NCBI RefSeq assembly: GCF_004006635.1
Contig: NZ_CP034842.1
Span: forward strand, 806,001-870,000
Length of the DNA: 64,000 nucleotides
From: Fusobacterium necrophorum subsp. necrophorum
GTDB taxonomy: Bacteria > Fusobacteriota > Fusobacteriia > Fusobacteriales > Fusobacteriaceae
Direction: 5' to 3'
The translations under genes were made by a program, and so were the position numbers. The notes beneath the pieces are model-generated. The model had not been told where the DNA came from and did no database searches. It saw only the letters and a program-made list of their open reading frames with translations. Positions 27,348 through 35,474 of the stretch are shown here, piece by piece. Position 1 is the first letter of the stretch, and every line of letters begins with the position of its first letter.

Positions 27348-28562
27348 TTAGGTTTTGGAAAGATATGAGATGTGAATTTTTCTTCCATACCAGCGTACCG
27401 TGATGTAAAGTTCTTTTTTCCTCATGGGGATATGGCAATTTGGGCATAGGAAAGGATGTATTTGAAAATTTTCTAGCATGGAGTTGACATAAAAGGAAAA
27501 AGGATTCTTCTTTTTCTTTTTTTGTAAGAATGCCATATGTATTTTTAAAGTATCTGATTTTCTACGCGCATAAAAACCAAAACGAGAAATCATTTTAAAA
27601 TGTTTTGGGGGAAGATGAATCAATACTTGTTGAATAAATTTTTCTCGAGACATGGTGATATATGTTTTTTTTTTGTGATTTGCCAAATCATGAAAAAAGA
27701 AAGTTACTTCTTTTTCTGTAACATTCACGATTTTGTAATCAGCGATCGGAGCACGCGCAAGATATCTACCTAGATATTTCAAGAGTCCTTCCGCAGAATT
27801 GACTTCTTGTCTTCCCACCGAGAAAAAAAGTCGTGCATTTTCTTTGTAGAGTTTATTGGCTACTTGTTTTGCTTTTTCTTTCCAGATGGGATCTTGATAA
27901 TTTCCGGATTGAATGAGTTGTAAGACGATAAATTTCCATTGATTCGCAATGACATCTACATGAAAATAGTCTAATTTTTTCCATACAAAACGTTTATTAA
28001 ATCCTCCCAAAGAAATGAGTGCATGCACATGAGGATTCCATTTTAAGTCTCTGCCAAAGGTATGAATTACAGTTATGAGTCCATAGTGTACAATATCAGA
28101 TTCTGTAAAATAGTTTTTGGAATATTTCCCAATTTTCTTTTTTCTTTTTCGTTTTTTATGAGTATTCTGAAACTGATAATCAAAGATTTGTTTGATTCCT
28201 AAAGTAAGTTTGTGTAGTAAAGAACGATCTAAGCAAAAAAAAGGTCTACATTCCTTAGGAATTGTGAAGAGTAGATGTCTATGAGGAACATTTAGAAGTT
28301 CATTTGTTATTTTTTGTGCCCAGACTTTAGAATATTTATATCCACAGGTAGGACAAAGTCTAGTTTTACAAGTAATTGGGAATTTATGAGTAAGCCCACA
28401 TTGAGGACAAGCAAAAGAGACGAAAGCTTTTTGATAATCAGCACAAAGTAAAAAAGCATTGAAAGATTTTATGAGGTGGAGAAAATGCGCAGGAGAAAAA
28501 AAAGGTTGGATATTTTGTAAAATATGTGGTAAATTAGAGGTAAGGAATAGGTCTTTTAACAT
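27348..28562 (-). CDS. IS91-family HUH transposase
   Basis: A 404-residue rolling-circle transposase. The N-terminal zinc-binding region has CPQCGLTHKF and RLCPTCGYKYS (about residues 50-75). The HUH metal motif is seen in NPHVHALISLGG near residue 178. The tandem-tyrosine region is KYLGRYLARAPI near residue 265, matching the Y2 pattern. The gene is unbroken. A terminator-like hairpin (ACCTAAT...ATTAGGT at about 27330-27355) closes its 3' end. Element ends cannot be fixed, since IS91-type elements make no target duplication. It sits between the two convergent porins. Confidence 0.88.
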   Translation of the reverse strand: MLKDLFLTSNLPHILQNIQPFFSPAHFLHLIKSFNAFLLCADYQKAFVSFACPQCGLTHKFPITCKTRLCPTCGYKYSKVWAQKITNELLNVPHRHLLFTIPKECRPFFCLDRSLLHKLTLGIKQIFDYQFQNTHKKRKRKKKIGKYSKNYFTESDIVHYGLITVIHTFGRDLKWNPHVHALISLGGFNKRFVWKKLDYFHVDVIANQWKFIVLQLIQSGNYQDPIWKEKAKQVANKLYKENARLFFSVGRQEVNSAEGLLKYLGRYLARAPIADYKIVNVTEKEVTFFFHDLANHKKKTYITMSREKFIQQVLIHLPPKHFKMISRFGFYARRKSDTLKIHMAFLQKKKKKNPFSFYVNSMLENFQIHPFLCPNCHIPMRKKELYITVRWYGRKIHISYLSKT

Positions 28563-28620
28563 AGGATCGCCTTCTTTCTGTAAATTTAGGTGTGGTAACT
28601 TTATTTTACAGAAAAAATCA

Positions 28621-28664
28621 GCCGATTGGAAGAGATTTTTTAAATCTCCAATCGGCTTTTTTTA
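28621..28664 (+). terminator. Hairpin upstream of the IS91-type gene
   Basis: GCCGATTGGA (28621-28630) pairs with TCCAATCGGC (28647-28656) and is followed by seven T residues on the + strand. It could insulate the transposase gene or belong to the element end. Confidence 0.75.
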
Positions 28665-28683
28665 TTCTTAAGGAAATTATAAA
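28656..28683 (+). repeat. Short direct repeat right of the IS91-type gene
   Basis: Second copy of the 26-28-base repeat at 27215-27241. It is followed by a possible 32-codon frame (ATG 28684) that I do not consider established. Confidence 0.65.
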
Positions 28684-28796
28684 ATGAATTTTAAGATTTC
28701 TTTTTTGAAAAAAGAAAATGAAAAAATACTTTTAGAATTTTCTAGAAAGAAAAAAATAATTTTTTACGATGAATTGCAATAAATATTGCGACAGCC

Positions 28797-29316
28797 TTAT
28801 GTAATTTTAGAAATTTCGTCAAATAGCATTTCAAATGGTGTTTTAAAACCTAGACATTTTCTAGGACGATGATTTAAAAGGAGAAGAACTTTTCGTAAGT
28901 CTTCTACTTCTACTTTTGATAAATCGTTTCCTTTTGGGAAAAATTCTCGTAATAAACCGTTGCTGTTTTCATTGCTGCCTCGTTGCTATGCACAATAAGG
29001 ATCTGCAAAATAGAAAGGGATTCCTAAAGCTTCTTCCAGCAATCTGCTCAGGAGACCAAGTTTGTTGTAACTGTGTCTGAATTGAGTTGGCGATTTCGGG
29101 GTTAATCTTTGTTTTTCGCCCTTTGCGCGAGGCTTTTTTCTTTCTGTCTTCTTCCGCAAGAGCAGAACAGTATTTGCTTTCTACACGATTGAGTTCTCTT
29201 GCGACTGTGGAATGATGCACTCCAATGATTTTTGCGATATGTTGAGTAGAGAGGTTTTCCTTGTGTAAAACTTCTATAATATTTCTTTGTTTTGTGTTAA
29301 GATATGAATAGCTCAT
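28797..29316 (-). pseudogene. Decayed IS30-family transposase with internal deletion
   Basis: The N-terminal part (from 29316) shows the IS30 helix-turn-helix domain: LNTKQRNIIEVLHKE, STQHIAKIIGVHHSTVAREL and TWSPEQIAGR. The frame is then lost near 29000. The extreme C-terminal part continues in another frame at 28797-28975 as RGSNENSNGLLREFFPKGND and ends with CLGFKTPFEMLFDEI. Most of the DDE catalytic domain between them is missing, so the gene is dead. A terminal sequence GTTGTAAAATATAGTGTGACA (rc, around 29390-29410) resembles the end of the other IS30 copy at about 31455-31475. Confidence 0.85.
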
Positions 29317-29496
29317 ATTAGAATCTTCTGTTCATGTATTTGTAGTTATTTACATTTTACACGAAATTTCTAATATGAGTATTTTTTTGTCACACTATAT
29401 TTTACAACTTATCTTACAAAAAGAAAAATGCTATTGAGAGAAAAAATTTCTTATCAATACCATTTATTAAATTCTATTCAAATCATACTGTATTTT

Positions 29497-29982
29497 TTAA
29501 TCAAAACCTTTTTGAGCAGAAATCTTTTTCAAAGGTTTGAGCCCACTTTTACTCTCTTTCCACAAAAAGCAAGTTCTAACTTTGATAAGGTTGGAGATTC
29601 CTCTTTCTTTCAATGCAACCTCATATTGCTTCTCTTCTATCTGTTGTAAATCTTCCTCGGCCTTTCGTTCCAATTCTTCTTCTGATTTTGCCACCTTACA
29701 TTCCAATACAAAACCTCCCTTTGTCCTCTCTCGACAAACTCTTATATTTTCCTGTTTATTGTATAAATTTGATATAATTATTTTTGTTTTTTTACATAAT
29801 CTACACAAAAACTACTTTTTAAATCCTTAAAGGAAAGAAAAATCACAGGATATTTTCCTTGTTCTTCCATATAGGGAGAACGTTCTATCTTTAAGCCTTG
29901 AAACAGTTTTCTGTTTTCCTCCTTGTGGGAGATGTCCCAAAAATATTGTAACATTGACATATTTAAGGTTTTTCCAAAGAAA
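29497..29982 (-). pseudogene. Remnant of a fourth AAA-ATPase/PD-(D/E)XK gene
   Basis: Upstream sequence, promoter block and ribosome binding site match the three intact copies. The reading frame then jumps from the start region straight into FGKTLNMSMLQYFWDIS, losing the first 45 or so residues and half of the P-loop. About 50 residues later it jumps again to the C-terminus (GGFVLECKVAKSEEELERKA). The central 300 residues are missing. It is on the opposite strand from the intact genes and abuts the terminator of the right porin, so it was carried there by duplication and inversion or separate insertion. Confidence 0.88.
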
Positions 29983-30023
29983 ACACCTCTCTTTCCTTTT
30001 TCTTTCATTATAGCATGTATAGA

Positions 30024-30050
30024 AGAAAAGACACCCACAAAGTGAGTGCC
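30024..30050 (-). terminator. Terminator of the right porin
   Basis: GGCACTCAC and GTGGGTGTC on the - strand with a T tract, identical in stem and loop to the terminator at 27193-27222. Confidence 0.85.
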
Positions 30051-30085
30051 TTGATTATTGTTTTTAAACCTATGCTAAGCCGGGA

Positions 30086-31240
30086 TTAGAAGTTGACTTT
30101 CATACCAGCCCAAGCAGTTGGTTGCCATCTCCATCTTGTAGCATAATCTTCATCTTTTACTTTCCAGTTTCTATACTCTGCTCCGGCAGCCGCATACAAT
30201 TTTACGAATTCCGTAGCTTGGTAGCTAGCTTCAAGAGTCGGTAATGCGTATAGAGAATACGATCTTTTTGCTCCAACATCTTCTGTTTTTTTATCATAGC
30301 TTCTATATTGATGGAAAGAATATGGATCATATCCACCTTCAAACTTGAAGTCTAAAGCAAATTTGTCTTGTGTATATAAGTTAACACTATTCGATAAAAT
30401 TAATGTTACATCCATATCCAAAGCTCTTTTCTTTTCTCTTAGGTTTTCTCCATCTTTATCACTAATCATTTGCTTAGTTCCATAGAAAGTATAAGTAGGT
30501 TCCAATTTAAATTCTAATTCAAATCCATATGGGAATTCAAAGTTTGATTCCAAATACAATCCTAATACTTCAGAGCCTTTTCTATCATTTCCTCTATGAT
30601 TTGTCCATTTATGAGCATATAAAGGTCTTACTGTAAAGTTTGTTGTTTTTACAAATTCATTATTAAATAAATAGTCCGCAAAATTAAATCCAACAGATGC
30701 TTCTAATTTTTTAGCTCCATCTCCGGATTTTTGATCCCATTCCAATCGAGAAGTTGCATTTACTTTTGTGTCAGCAATTTTTCCAAAATTGTAGAAATGT
30801 CGCAATCTAACAGAATCTTTATCTGCTTTAGCTTTTGGATATTCCGGATTTTTTCCATGAACCCAAGTATGGAAATTTCTTGTTCTGACTTCTAATTTTT
30901 GATTTTCAGTAAAATTGATTTTTGCTTCTGTTTGTAATCTTCCATAATTATTTTCTTCTCTTGCCCAATCAAGCTCGTCTTCTCCTAGACCTTCTTTTTC
31001 TAATTGCCCATCAACTTTATTTTCAGTTTTTCCGTACCATCTGTATTGAACATCAATAGATCCATTAGGTTTCCATTTAGCAGGCGCTTGAACGACACGG
31101 TCACGATAAACGATAACTTCGACAGGTTTTTCAACGATTTTAACTTCAGGTTCAGGCATAGGAGCAGGCATCACTTCTTTAGCAGAAGCGGCAGAACCGA
31201 TGACTAATAAAGAACCTAATACAAGTGCTAATTTTTTCAT
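30086..31240 (-). CDS. fomA: FomA-like major outer membrane porin (right copy)
   Basis: A 384-residue beta-barrel porin on the opposite strand. The first 59-60 residues equal the left copy, including signal peptide and Pro-rich stretch. The barrel then diverges (SIDVQYRWYGKTENKVDGQL), and the end is again similar (YQATEFVKLYAA...PTAWAGMKVNF). It closely follows the FomA pattern, including the VQYRWYG segment known from FomA proteins. Upstream, the -10 TATAGT is kept, but the left copy's TTTACA is replaced by a weaker TAGACT with 18-base spacing (31342-31347). Confidence 0.88.
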   Translation of the reverse strand: MKKLALVLGSLLVIGSAASAKEVMPAPMPEPEVKIVEKPVEVIVYRDRVVQAPAKWKPNGSIDVQYRWYGKTENKVDGQLEKEGLGEDELDWAREENNYGRLQTEAKINFTENQKLEVRTRNFHTWVHGKNPEYPKAKADKDSVRLRHFYNFGKIADTKVNATSRLEWDQKSGDGAKKLEASVGFNFADYLFNNEFVKTTNFTVRPLYAHKWTNHRGNDRKGSEVLGLYLESNFEFPYGFELEFKLEPTYTFYGTKQMISDKDGENLREKKRALDMDVTLILSNSVNLYTQDKFALDFKFEGGYDPYSFHQYRSYDKKTEDVGAKRSYSLYALPTLEASYQATEFVKLYAAAGAEYRNWKVKDEDYATRWRWQPTAWAGMKVNF

Positions 31241-31325
31241 AAAAATTTCCCCCTTATAAAATAATATTCTATGGTGGTGTAAGCAAAGGAGCAAACACGA
31301 CCATTCCCATTACTAGTACTATACA
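31062..31325 (-). repeat. Porin inverted repeat, right arm
   Basis: Exact reverse complement of 25939-26202. Identity stops within two bases of the -10 hexamer on the outside and within the coding region on the inside. Confidence 0.93.
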
Positions 31326-31347
31326 GGATAAGTTTAATTCGAGTCTA
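31318..31347 (-). promoter_or_regulatory. Weak candidate promoter of the right porin
   Basis: On the - strand, TAGACT (31342-31347), 18 bases, TATAGT (31318-31323). The -35 matches consensus at four of six positions, against five of six with better spacing for the left porin. Confidence 0.45.
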
Positions 31348-31353
31348 AAAGCC

Positions 31354-31383
31354 AAAGGGAGCTGCTTATAAGCAGCTCCCTTT
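31354..31383. repeat. Perfect 30-bp palindrome upstream of the right porin
   Basis: AAAGGGAGCTGCTTA followed by its exact reverse complement. The RNA hairpin ends in only three U residues, so it could be a weak bidirectional terminator or a protein-binding site. It lies just upstream of the right porin's -35 and outside the inverted repeat. Confidence 0.8.
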
Positions 31384-31560
31384 CACGAAAATATCTCATT
31401 TATAAGATTAAAAATATCAATTAATATTATTTTTTGTATATATGAGAAAAGTATTTAAGTTGTAAAATAAAGTGTCACAGTGTTGTAAAAGAAAAAGAAC
31501 CATAAAATAGTTTTCTATGGTATGATTTGTTTACGACAACCAATCAAAGGAGAAAACTAC

Positions 31561-32437
31561 TATGGTTCAAAAACAATATATCACAAAAAGACAAACATTT
31601 AACTTTATGGGAAAGAGGGCAAATAGAAGCCTATTGGAATATGGGACTTTTCAAAACTGAAATTGCTCTACGGATAGGAGTCAGTCGAAGAATCATTCAA
31701 CGAGAAATACAAAGAGAATGAGTTTCGGGTTTATTGACTTCCAAGTTAGATACTTATGATAACTATGTTGCGCAAACAACCCAAAGAAAATACGAAGAAA
31801 AACAAAATAGCAAAGAAAGCCGGGTTTTTAGTGAATATTTGTTTAAAAACGCTTTACAATTACATACATCAAAATCTTTTTGTAGAAATTACAGAAGAGG
31901 AAATGGTGTATAAGAAAAAAAGGGGGACGAAGTATAGAAGAAAGAGCAGAAAGTATCAATGCGCGCAAAGAACTTGGTCATATTGAAATGGATACCGTCG
32001 CCAGAAAGCAAGGAAGCTCCTCTTGTCTTCTTGTATTAACAGATCGGAAATCAAGATTAGAAATCATACGAAAGCTAGAAGCAAAGAGTTTCGCTCATGT
32101 GGGAAAAGCCGTTCGTGATATCATAACAGAATATCCGGGATGGATAAAAACCATTACCAACGATAATGGAAGCGAATTCATGAATACGCCTGCGATAGAA
32201 AGATTAGGAATTCCCTATTTTTATGCGCATAGTTATTGTTCTTGGGAACGAGGAAGCAACGAGAGTAACAATAAGCTAATTCGAAGATATCTTCCCAAAG
32301 GAATGGATATCGGAGAAGTAAGCGAAGAAAGAATAAAAGAAATAGAAGAGTGGATGAATACATATCCTAGAAAATTATGGAATGGGAAAAGTTCAAAAGA
32401 AATACATGTAGAGGAATTTACAAAATATTTATGTTAG
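31561..32437 (+). pseudogene. Decayed IS30-family transposase (second element)
   Basis: Three frames are needed to read it. The N-terminal helix-turn-helix part is HLTLWERGQIEAYWNMG...IALRIGVSRRII (to 31721). A middle part covers 31756-31986 (CLKTLYNYIHQNLF). The DDE part is at 31988-32437: IEMDTVARKQGSSSCLLVLTD, TNDNGSEF and SNESNNKLIRRYLPKGMD, then RKLWNGKSSKEIH. Frameshifts and an in-frame stop near 31720 make it inactive. Terminal repeats are suggested by GTTGTAAAATAAAGTGTCACA (about 31455-31475) and the inverted TGTGACATTTACT (about 32438-32450). Confidence 0.85.
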
Positions 32438-32555
32438 TGTGACATTTACTATTGTAATTTACAAAGCTTCAGTATTTCAATAAATAATTCTAGGAAAAAT
32501 TTTCTTTTTATGATATGATAAAAAATATACTTTCACATCATATTAGGGGGAAATT

Positions 32556-33374
32556 ATGAACAAAAAACTGCATTATTTCGTAGCATTTTTTTTATTATCT
32601 ACTTTTAGTTATTCTTTTTCTTTTGAAGCTCCAAAAACATATGAGATTCAAGTTCTTTCTTCGGCAGGAAAAATGGATGGATTCGTCCAAATTCCTAAGG
32701 GAGGACAATATGGAACGACTTCAAAAGAAAGACCTACTTTTGAAGAATTAGGAGTAAATTATGTGTATTATCCTGAAATTACATTTACTACGAAATGGGA
32801 TAAATTTTCTATGAGTTTACATGGAAAATATGAAACTTTCAAGGGAAAAGCTCATGTAAAAGAAGATTTAATAAGCCATAATGTCTTCATTCCTAAAGAT
32901 TCTTCCTTAAGGACAAAACATAAATATGCTTATTATGGATGGAATCTCCATTACGATGTTATTACCACTGAAAAGTGGAAACTAACCCCGGCTTTTGGAA
33001 TAAATGTATTTGATTTTAGCTATGAATTTTCCGCTGTTAATAAAGAGGGAGATGCTATTGCCAATAAAGATACTCGGAAGTTTCATGCAGGAATTCCTAC
33101 TATAGGATTCAAAACAAATTATCAATTGATGGAAAAAACAAAGATAATTTTTTCTTTCATGTCTAATATTCCAATGAAAAGTGTAAAGCAATATCTGGAT
33201 ATGTCTCTATTAGTTTCTTATAATTTATATCAAAACAACGAACGGGAATTAAATTTGATAGGAGGAATTGGATATGAAAAATGGAAGTTCCGAGATTCTC
33301 AAAAGGAAATGCAAAATTATATGAAACATTCCATAGCTCCAATATATAAAGTGGGATTGGAATACAAATTTTAG
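32556..33374 (+). CDS. Predicted outer membrane beta-barrel protein
   Basis: A 272-residue protein with a signal peptide (about residues 1-22, YFVAFFLLSTFSYSFS) and a body of alternating hydrophobic/polar strands (ITFTTKWDKFSMSLHGKYETF, WNLHYDVITTEKWKLTPAFGI). It ends in LEYKF with the C-terminal Phe expected of outer membrane barrels. I cannot assign a named family. It starts behind AGGGGGAAATT, 119 bases after an IS30 remnant; its stop touches a deleted tnpB, so it has been hemmed in by insertions. Confidence 0.75.
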   Translation: MNKKLHYFVAFFLLSTFSYSFSFEAPKTYEIQVLSSAGKMDGFVQIPKGGQYGTTSKERPTFEELGVNYVYYPEITFTTKWDKFSMSLHGKYETFKGKAHVKEDLISHNVFIPKDSSLRTKHKYAYYGWNLHYDVITTEKWKLTPAFGINVFDFSYEFSAVNKEGDAIANKDTRKFHAGIPTIGFKTNYQLMEKTKIIFSFMSNIPMKSVKQYLDMSLLVSYNLYQNNERELNLIGGIGYEKWKFRDSQKEMQNYMKHSIAPIYKVGLEYKF

Positions 33375-33830
33375 GTCAGTATACTAGCGAAGAACAAAAG
33401 ATATTTTTTAATAAAACGTTTGGTTGTGTTCGTCTTGTCTATCATCTTATGTTACATGATAGAATGAAAGCGTATGAAGAAACGTAGGAATGATATTATC
33501 AAAAGCCACGATATTATCTGTATGGAAGACTTCAACACAAAAGGATTGCTTCATAATCATCAACTCGCAAAATCTATCGCTGATGTATCTTGGGCTAGAT
33601 TTGTAAACAAACTAGAGTATAAAGCAAAATGGTATGGGAAAGAGCTCATAAAAGTAGATAGACAGTATCCATCAAGTCAACTATGCTCTGTATGTGGTCA
33701 TAGAGATGGCAAGAAAACCCTTGCTATAAGAGAGTGGACTTGTTCCATTTGTCATACACATCACGACAGAGATATCAATGCAAGTAAAAATATATTGGCG
33801 GAAGGTCTAAGAATGAGGGAGACAGCTTAA
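33375..33830 (+). pseudogene. Internally deleted tnpB (IS200/IS605 OrfB)
   Basis: The first visible part reads YTSEEQKIFFNKTFGCVRLV and continues to MKAYEE, the TnpB N-terminus without its first residues. It then stops at 33468 and the C-terminal third follows in another frame: ICMEDFNTKGLLHNH (RuvC-II Glu), LCSVCGHRDGKK and CSICHTHHDRDINASKNIL (zinc ribbon and RuvC-III Asp). The RuvC-I Asp region is deleted, so no nuclease activity is expected. The right end of the element is preserved downstream. No tnpA is present. Confidence 0.85.
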
Positions 33831-33960
33831 AACTAAAAAGAACCGTAGGAACTACGGGGCTAGCTTGGTAAATATAGTTGGCTAACAAAAGCAACTACTT
33901 CCCAAGAAAAAGCTCCCACTTCAAAAATGACAAAGTAATGTTAAGTGGGAGAGGTTCACA
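33831..33960 (+). ncRNA. Right end / candidate omega RNA scaffold of the deleted tnpB
   Basis: The sequence between the tnpB stop and the element end holds GTAGGAACTACGGGG and a hairpin CTCCCACTT (33913-33921) with AAGTGGGAG (33943-33951). It ends in GAGAGGTTCA, the same terminus as the other IS605-type copies. In TnpB systems the reRNA/omega RNA covers this region and the guide is the flank immediately downstream. Transcription is inferred. Confidence 0.5.
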
Positions 33961-34161
33961 TCTTAATATAGGGTCTTCTATGGTGAAACATATTATCATA
34001 GGAGGCTGTTTTTTTATCTTTTAAAAGAAAGATACCAATAAAATAGAAGATTTATGAATGGCATATTTTTTGTTTCCCAAAAATTTGAGATAGATAAGTA
34101 CATATGGTAGAATAAAAATGGTGATAAAATGTATGACTAATATAATAGTATGGAGGGAATT

Positions 34162-35085
34162 ATGTCAAAAATTTTAGTTATGGGTGGAAACCAATTTTTG
34201 GGAAAGGCTCTTTGTGAAAGCTTACTTGCTCTAGGACATACTGTTTTTGCTTTAAATCGAGGAAATCGAAAAAATGTAAGGGATGTATTTCATATTTCCG
34301 TTGATAGAAATGAAGAAAATCAATTAAAAAAAGCTCTATCCGGTCTTGAAGTGGACTATATTGTAGATATTTCGGGATATGAGCCATTACAGGTCAGTAT
34401 ATTGTTGGAGAGTATGAAAGGAAACTATAAACAGTATATTTATATTAGCAGTGCCTCCATTTATCAGGAAATCCAAAATATTCCTGCAGAGGAGGATAAG
34501 ATTGGAGAAAATTCCATTTGGGGAGACTATGCTAAAAACAAATTTTTATCGGAACAAGAAATTCTGAAAAAGATTGGGAATGCAAAGTACACAATTTTCA
34601 GACCTTTTTACATTTATGGAATTGGGAATAATTTAGACAGAGAAGCTTATATTTTTAAGAGAATAGAACATAATCTTCCGGTCTATCTTCCTAATGATGG
34701 AAAAGAAAAAATTCAGTTCGCTTATGTAGAGGATTTGGTTCATGCCATTATATATTCCTTTGGAAAGGAAGAATACTACAATGAGATTTTTAATGTAAGT
34801 GGAGAAGAGATTGTCAGTATAAAGGAATATGTTGAATTATGTGCGAAAGCGATGAAGAAGGCAGTGGAAATACGATATTTTTTTCTGGAAGATACCAAAT
34901 GGAAGGCAAGAGATTGGTTTCCTTTCCGAAATGTTAACTTGTTTGGAAATATAGAAAAATTATTGTCTACAGGATTCCGAAATCAATATTCTTTGCTGTC
35001 AGGACTTCAGAAAACCTATCAATTTTTGAAGAAAAATAAAATGTTGGTTTTCCCGGAGTTACATGAAATAGAAAAGACAAAATAA
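34162..35085 (+). CDS. NAD-dependent epimerase/dehydratase family protein
   Basis: A 307-residue extended short-chain dehydrogenase. The N-terminal Rossmann motif is VMGGNQFLGKAL (residues 5-16). The active-site Ser region is YIYISSASIY near residue 98 and YAKNK (YxxxK) near residue 127. The substrate is unknown; members of this type act on nucleotide sugars or mRNA-like ligands. ATG 34162 is preferred over 34150 because GGAGGG lies between them. A CXXU-free stand-alone gene between an IS remnant and ylxM. Confidence 0.82.
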   Translation: MSKILVMGGNQFLGKALCESLLALGHTVFALNRGNRKNVRDVFHISVDRNEENQLKKALSGLEVDYIVDISGYEPLQVSILLESMKGNYKQYIYISSASIYQEIQNIPAEEDKIGENSIWGDYAKNKFLSEQEILKKIGNAKYTIFRPFYIYGIGNNLDREAYIFKRIEHNLPVYLPNDGKEKIQFAYVEDLVHAIIYSFGKEEYYNEIFNVSGEEIVSIKEYVELCAKAMKKAVEIRYFFLEDTKWKARDWFPFRNVNLFGNIEKLLSTGFRNQYSLLSGLQKTYQFLKKNKMLVFPELHEIEKTK

Positions 35086-35152
35086 TTTCATATGTCAAGA
35101 TAAAATACTTGACAAATTTTAAAAGCTTTGATATGATGTGTTGGTGATAAAA

Positions 35153-35464
35153 ATGGACTTACAGGAATTTTTAGAAATAGGAAGTCTTTTGGAGCTTTAT
35201 AAAAATCTATTGAGCGAGAAGCAAAAAGAATATTTAATAGAACATTTTGAAAAAGATTACTCCTTGAGTGAGATTGCAAATACTCATAATGTGAGCCGAC
35301 AAGCAGTTTCTGATAATATCAAGCGAGGAATCAAGCTGCTCAATGAGTACGAGAAAAAATTGAAAATGTTCGAGCAAAAAAGAAAATTACGAGAAAGATT
35401 AGAGAGTTTGGAAAAAGATTTTCGTCTGGAAGTATTAGAAAATATTATGGATGAACTGTTGTAA
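35153..35464 (+). CDS. ylxM: YlxM-like putative DNA-binding protein (UPF0122)
   Basis: A 103-residue helix-turn-helix protein: YSLSEIANTHNVSRQAVSDNI near residues 37-57 resembles sigma region 4. It is typically co-transcribed with ffh and thought to assist the SRP pathway. ATG 35153 gives MDLQEFLEIG; the TTG/ATG reading 15 bases earlier is less well placed. It ends just before ffh. Confidence 0.9.
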   Translation: MDLQEFLEIGSLLELYKNLLSEKQKEYLIEHFEKDYSLSEIANTHNVSRQAVSDNIKRGIKLLNEYEKKLKMFEQKRKLRERLESLEKDFRLEVLENIMDELL

Positions 35465-35474
35465 TGAGGTGACT

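Noticed and set aside
27259..27351. Possible 30-codon gene behind GAAGGAG upstream of the IS91 3' end
   Set aside because: Lys/Glu-rich low-complexity reading that ends inside the element hairpin; not supportable.
28684..28782. Possible 32-codon gene with AAGGAAA before its ATG
   Set aside because: Very Lys-rich, low complexity and next to decayed elements; no similarity I can name.
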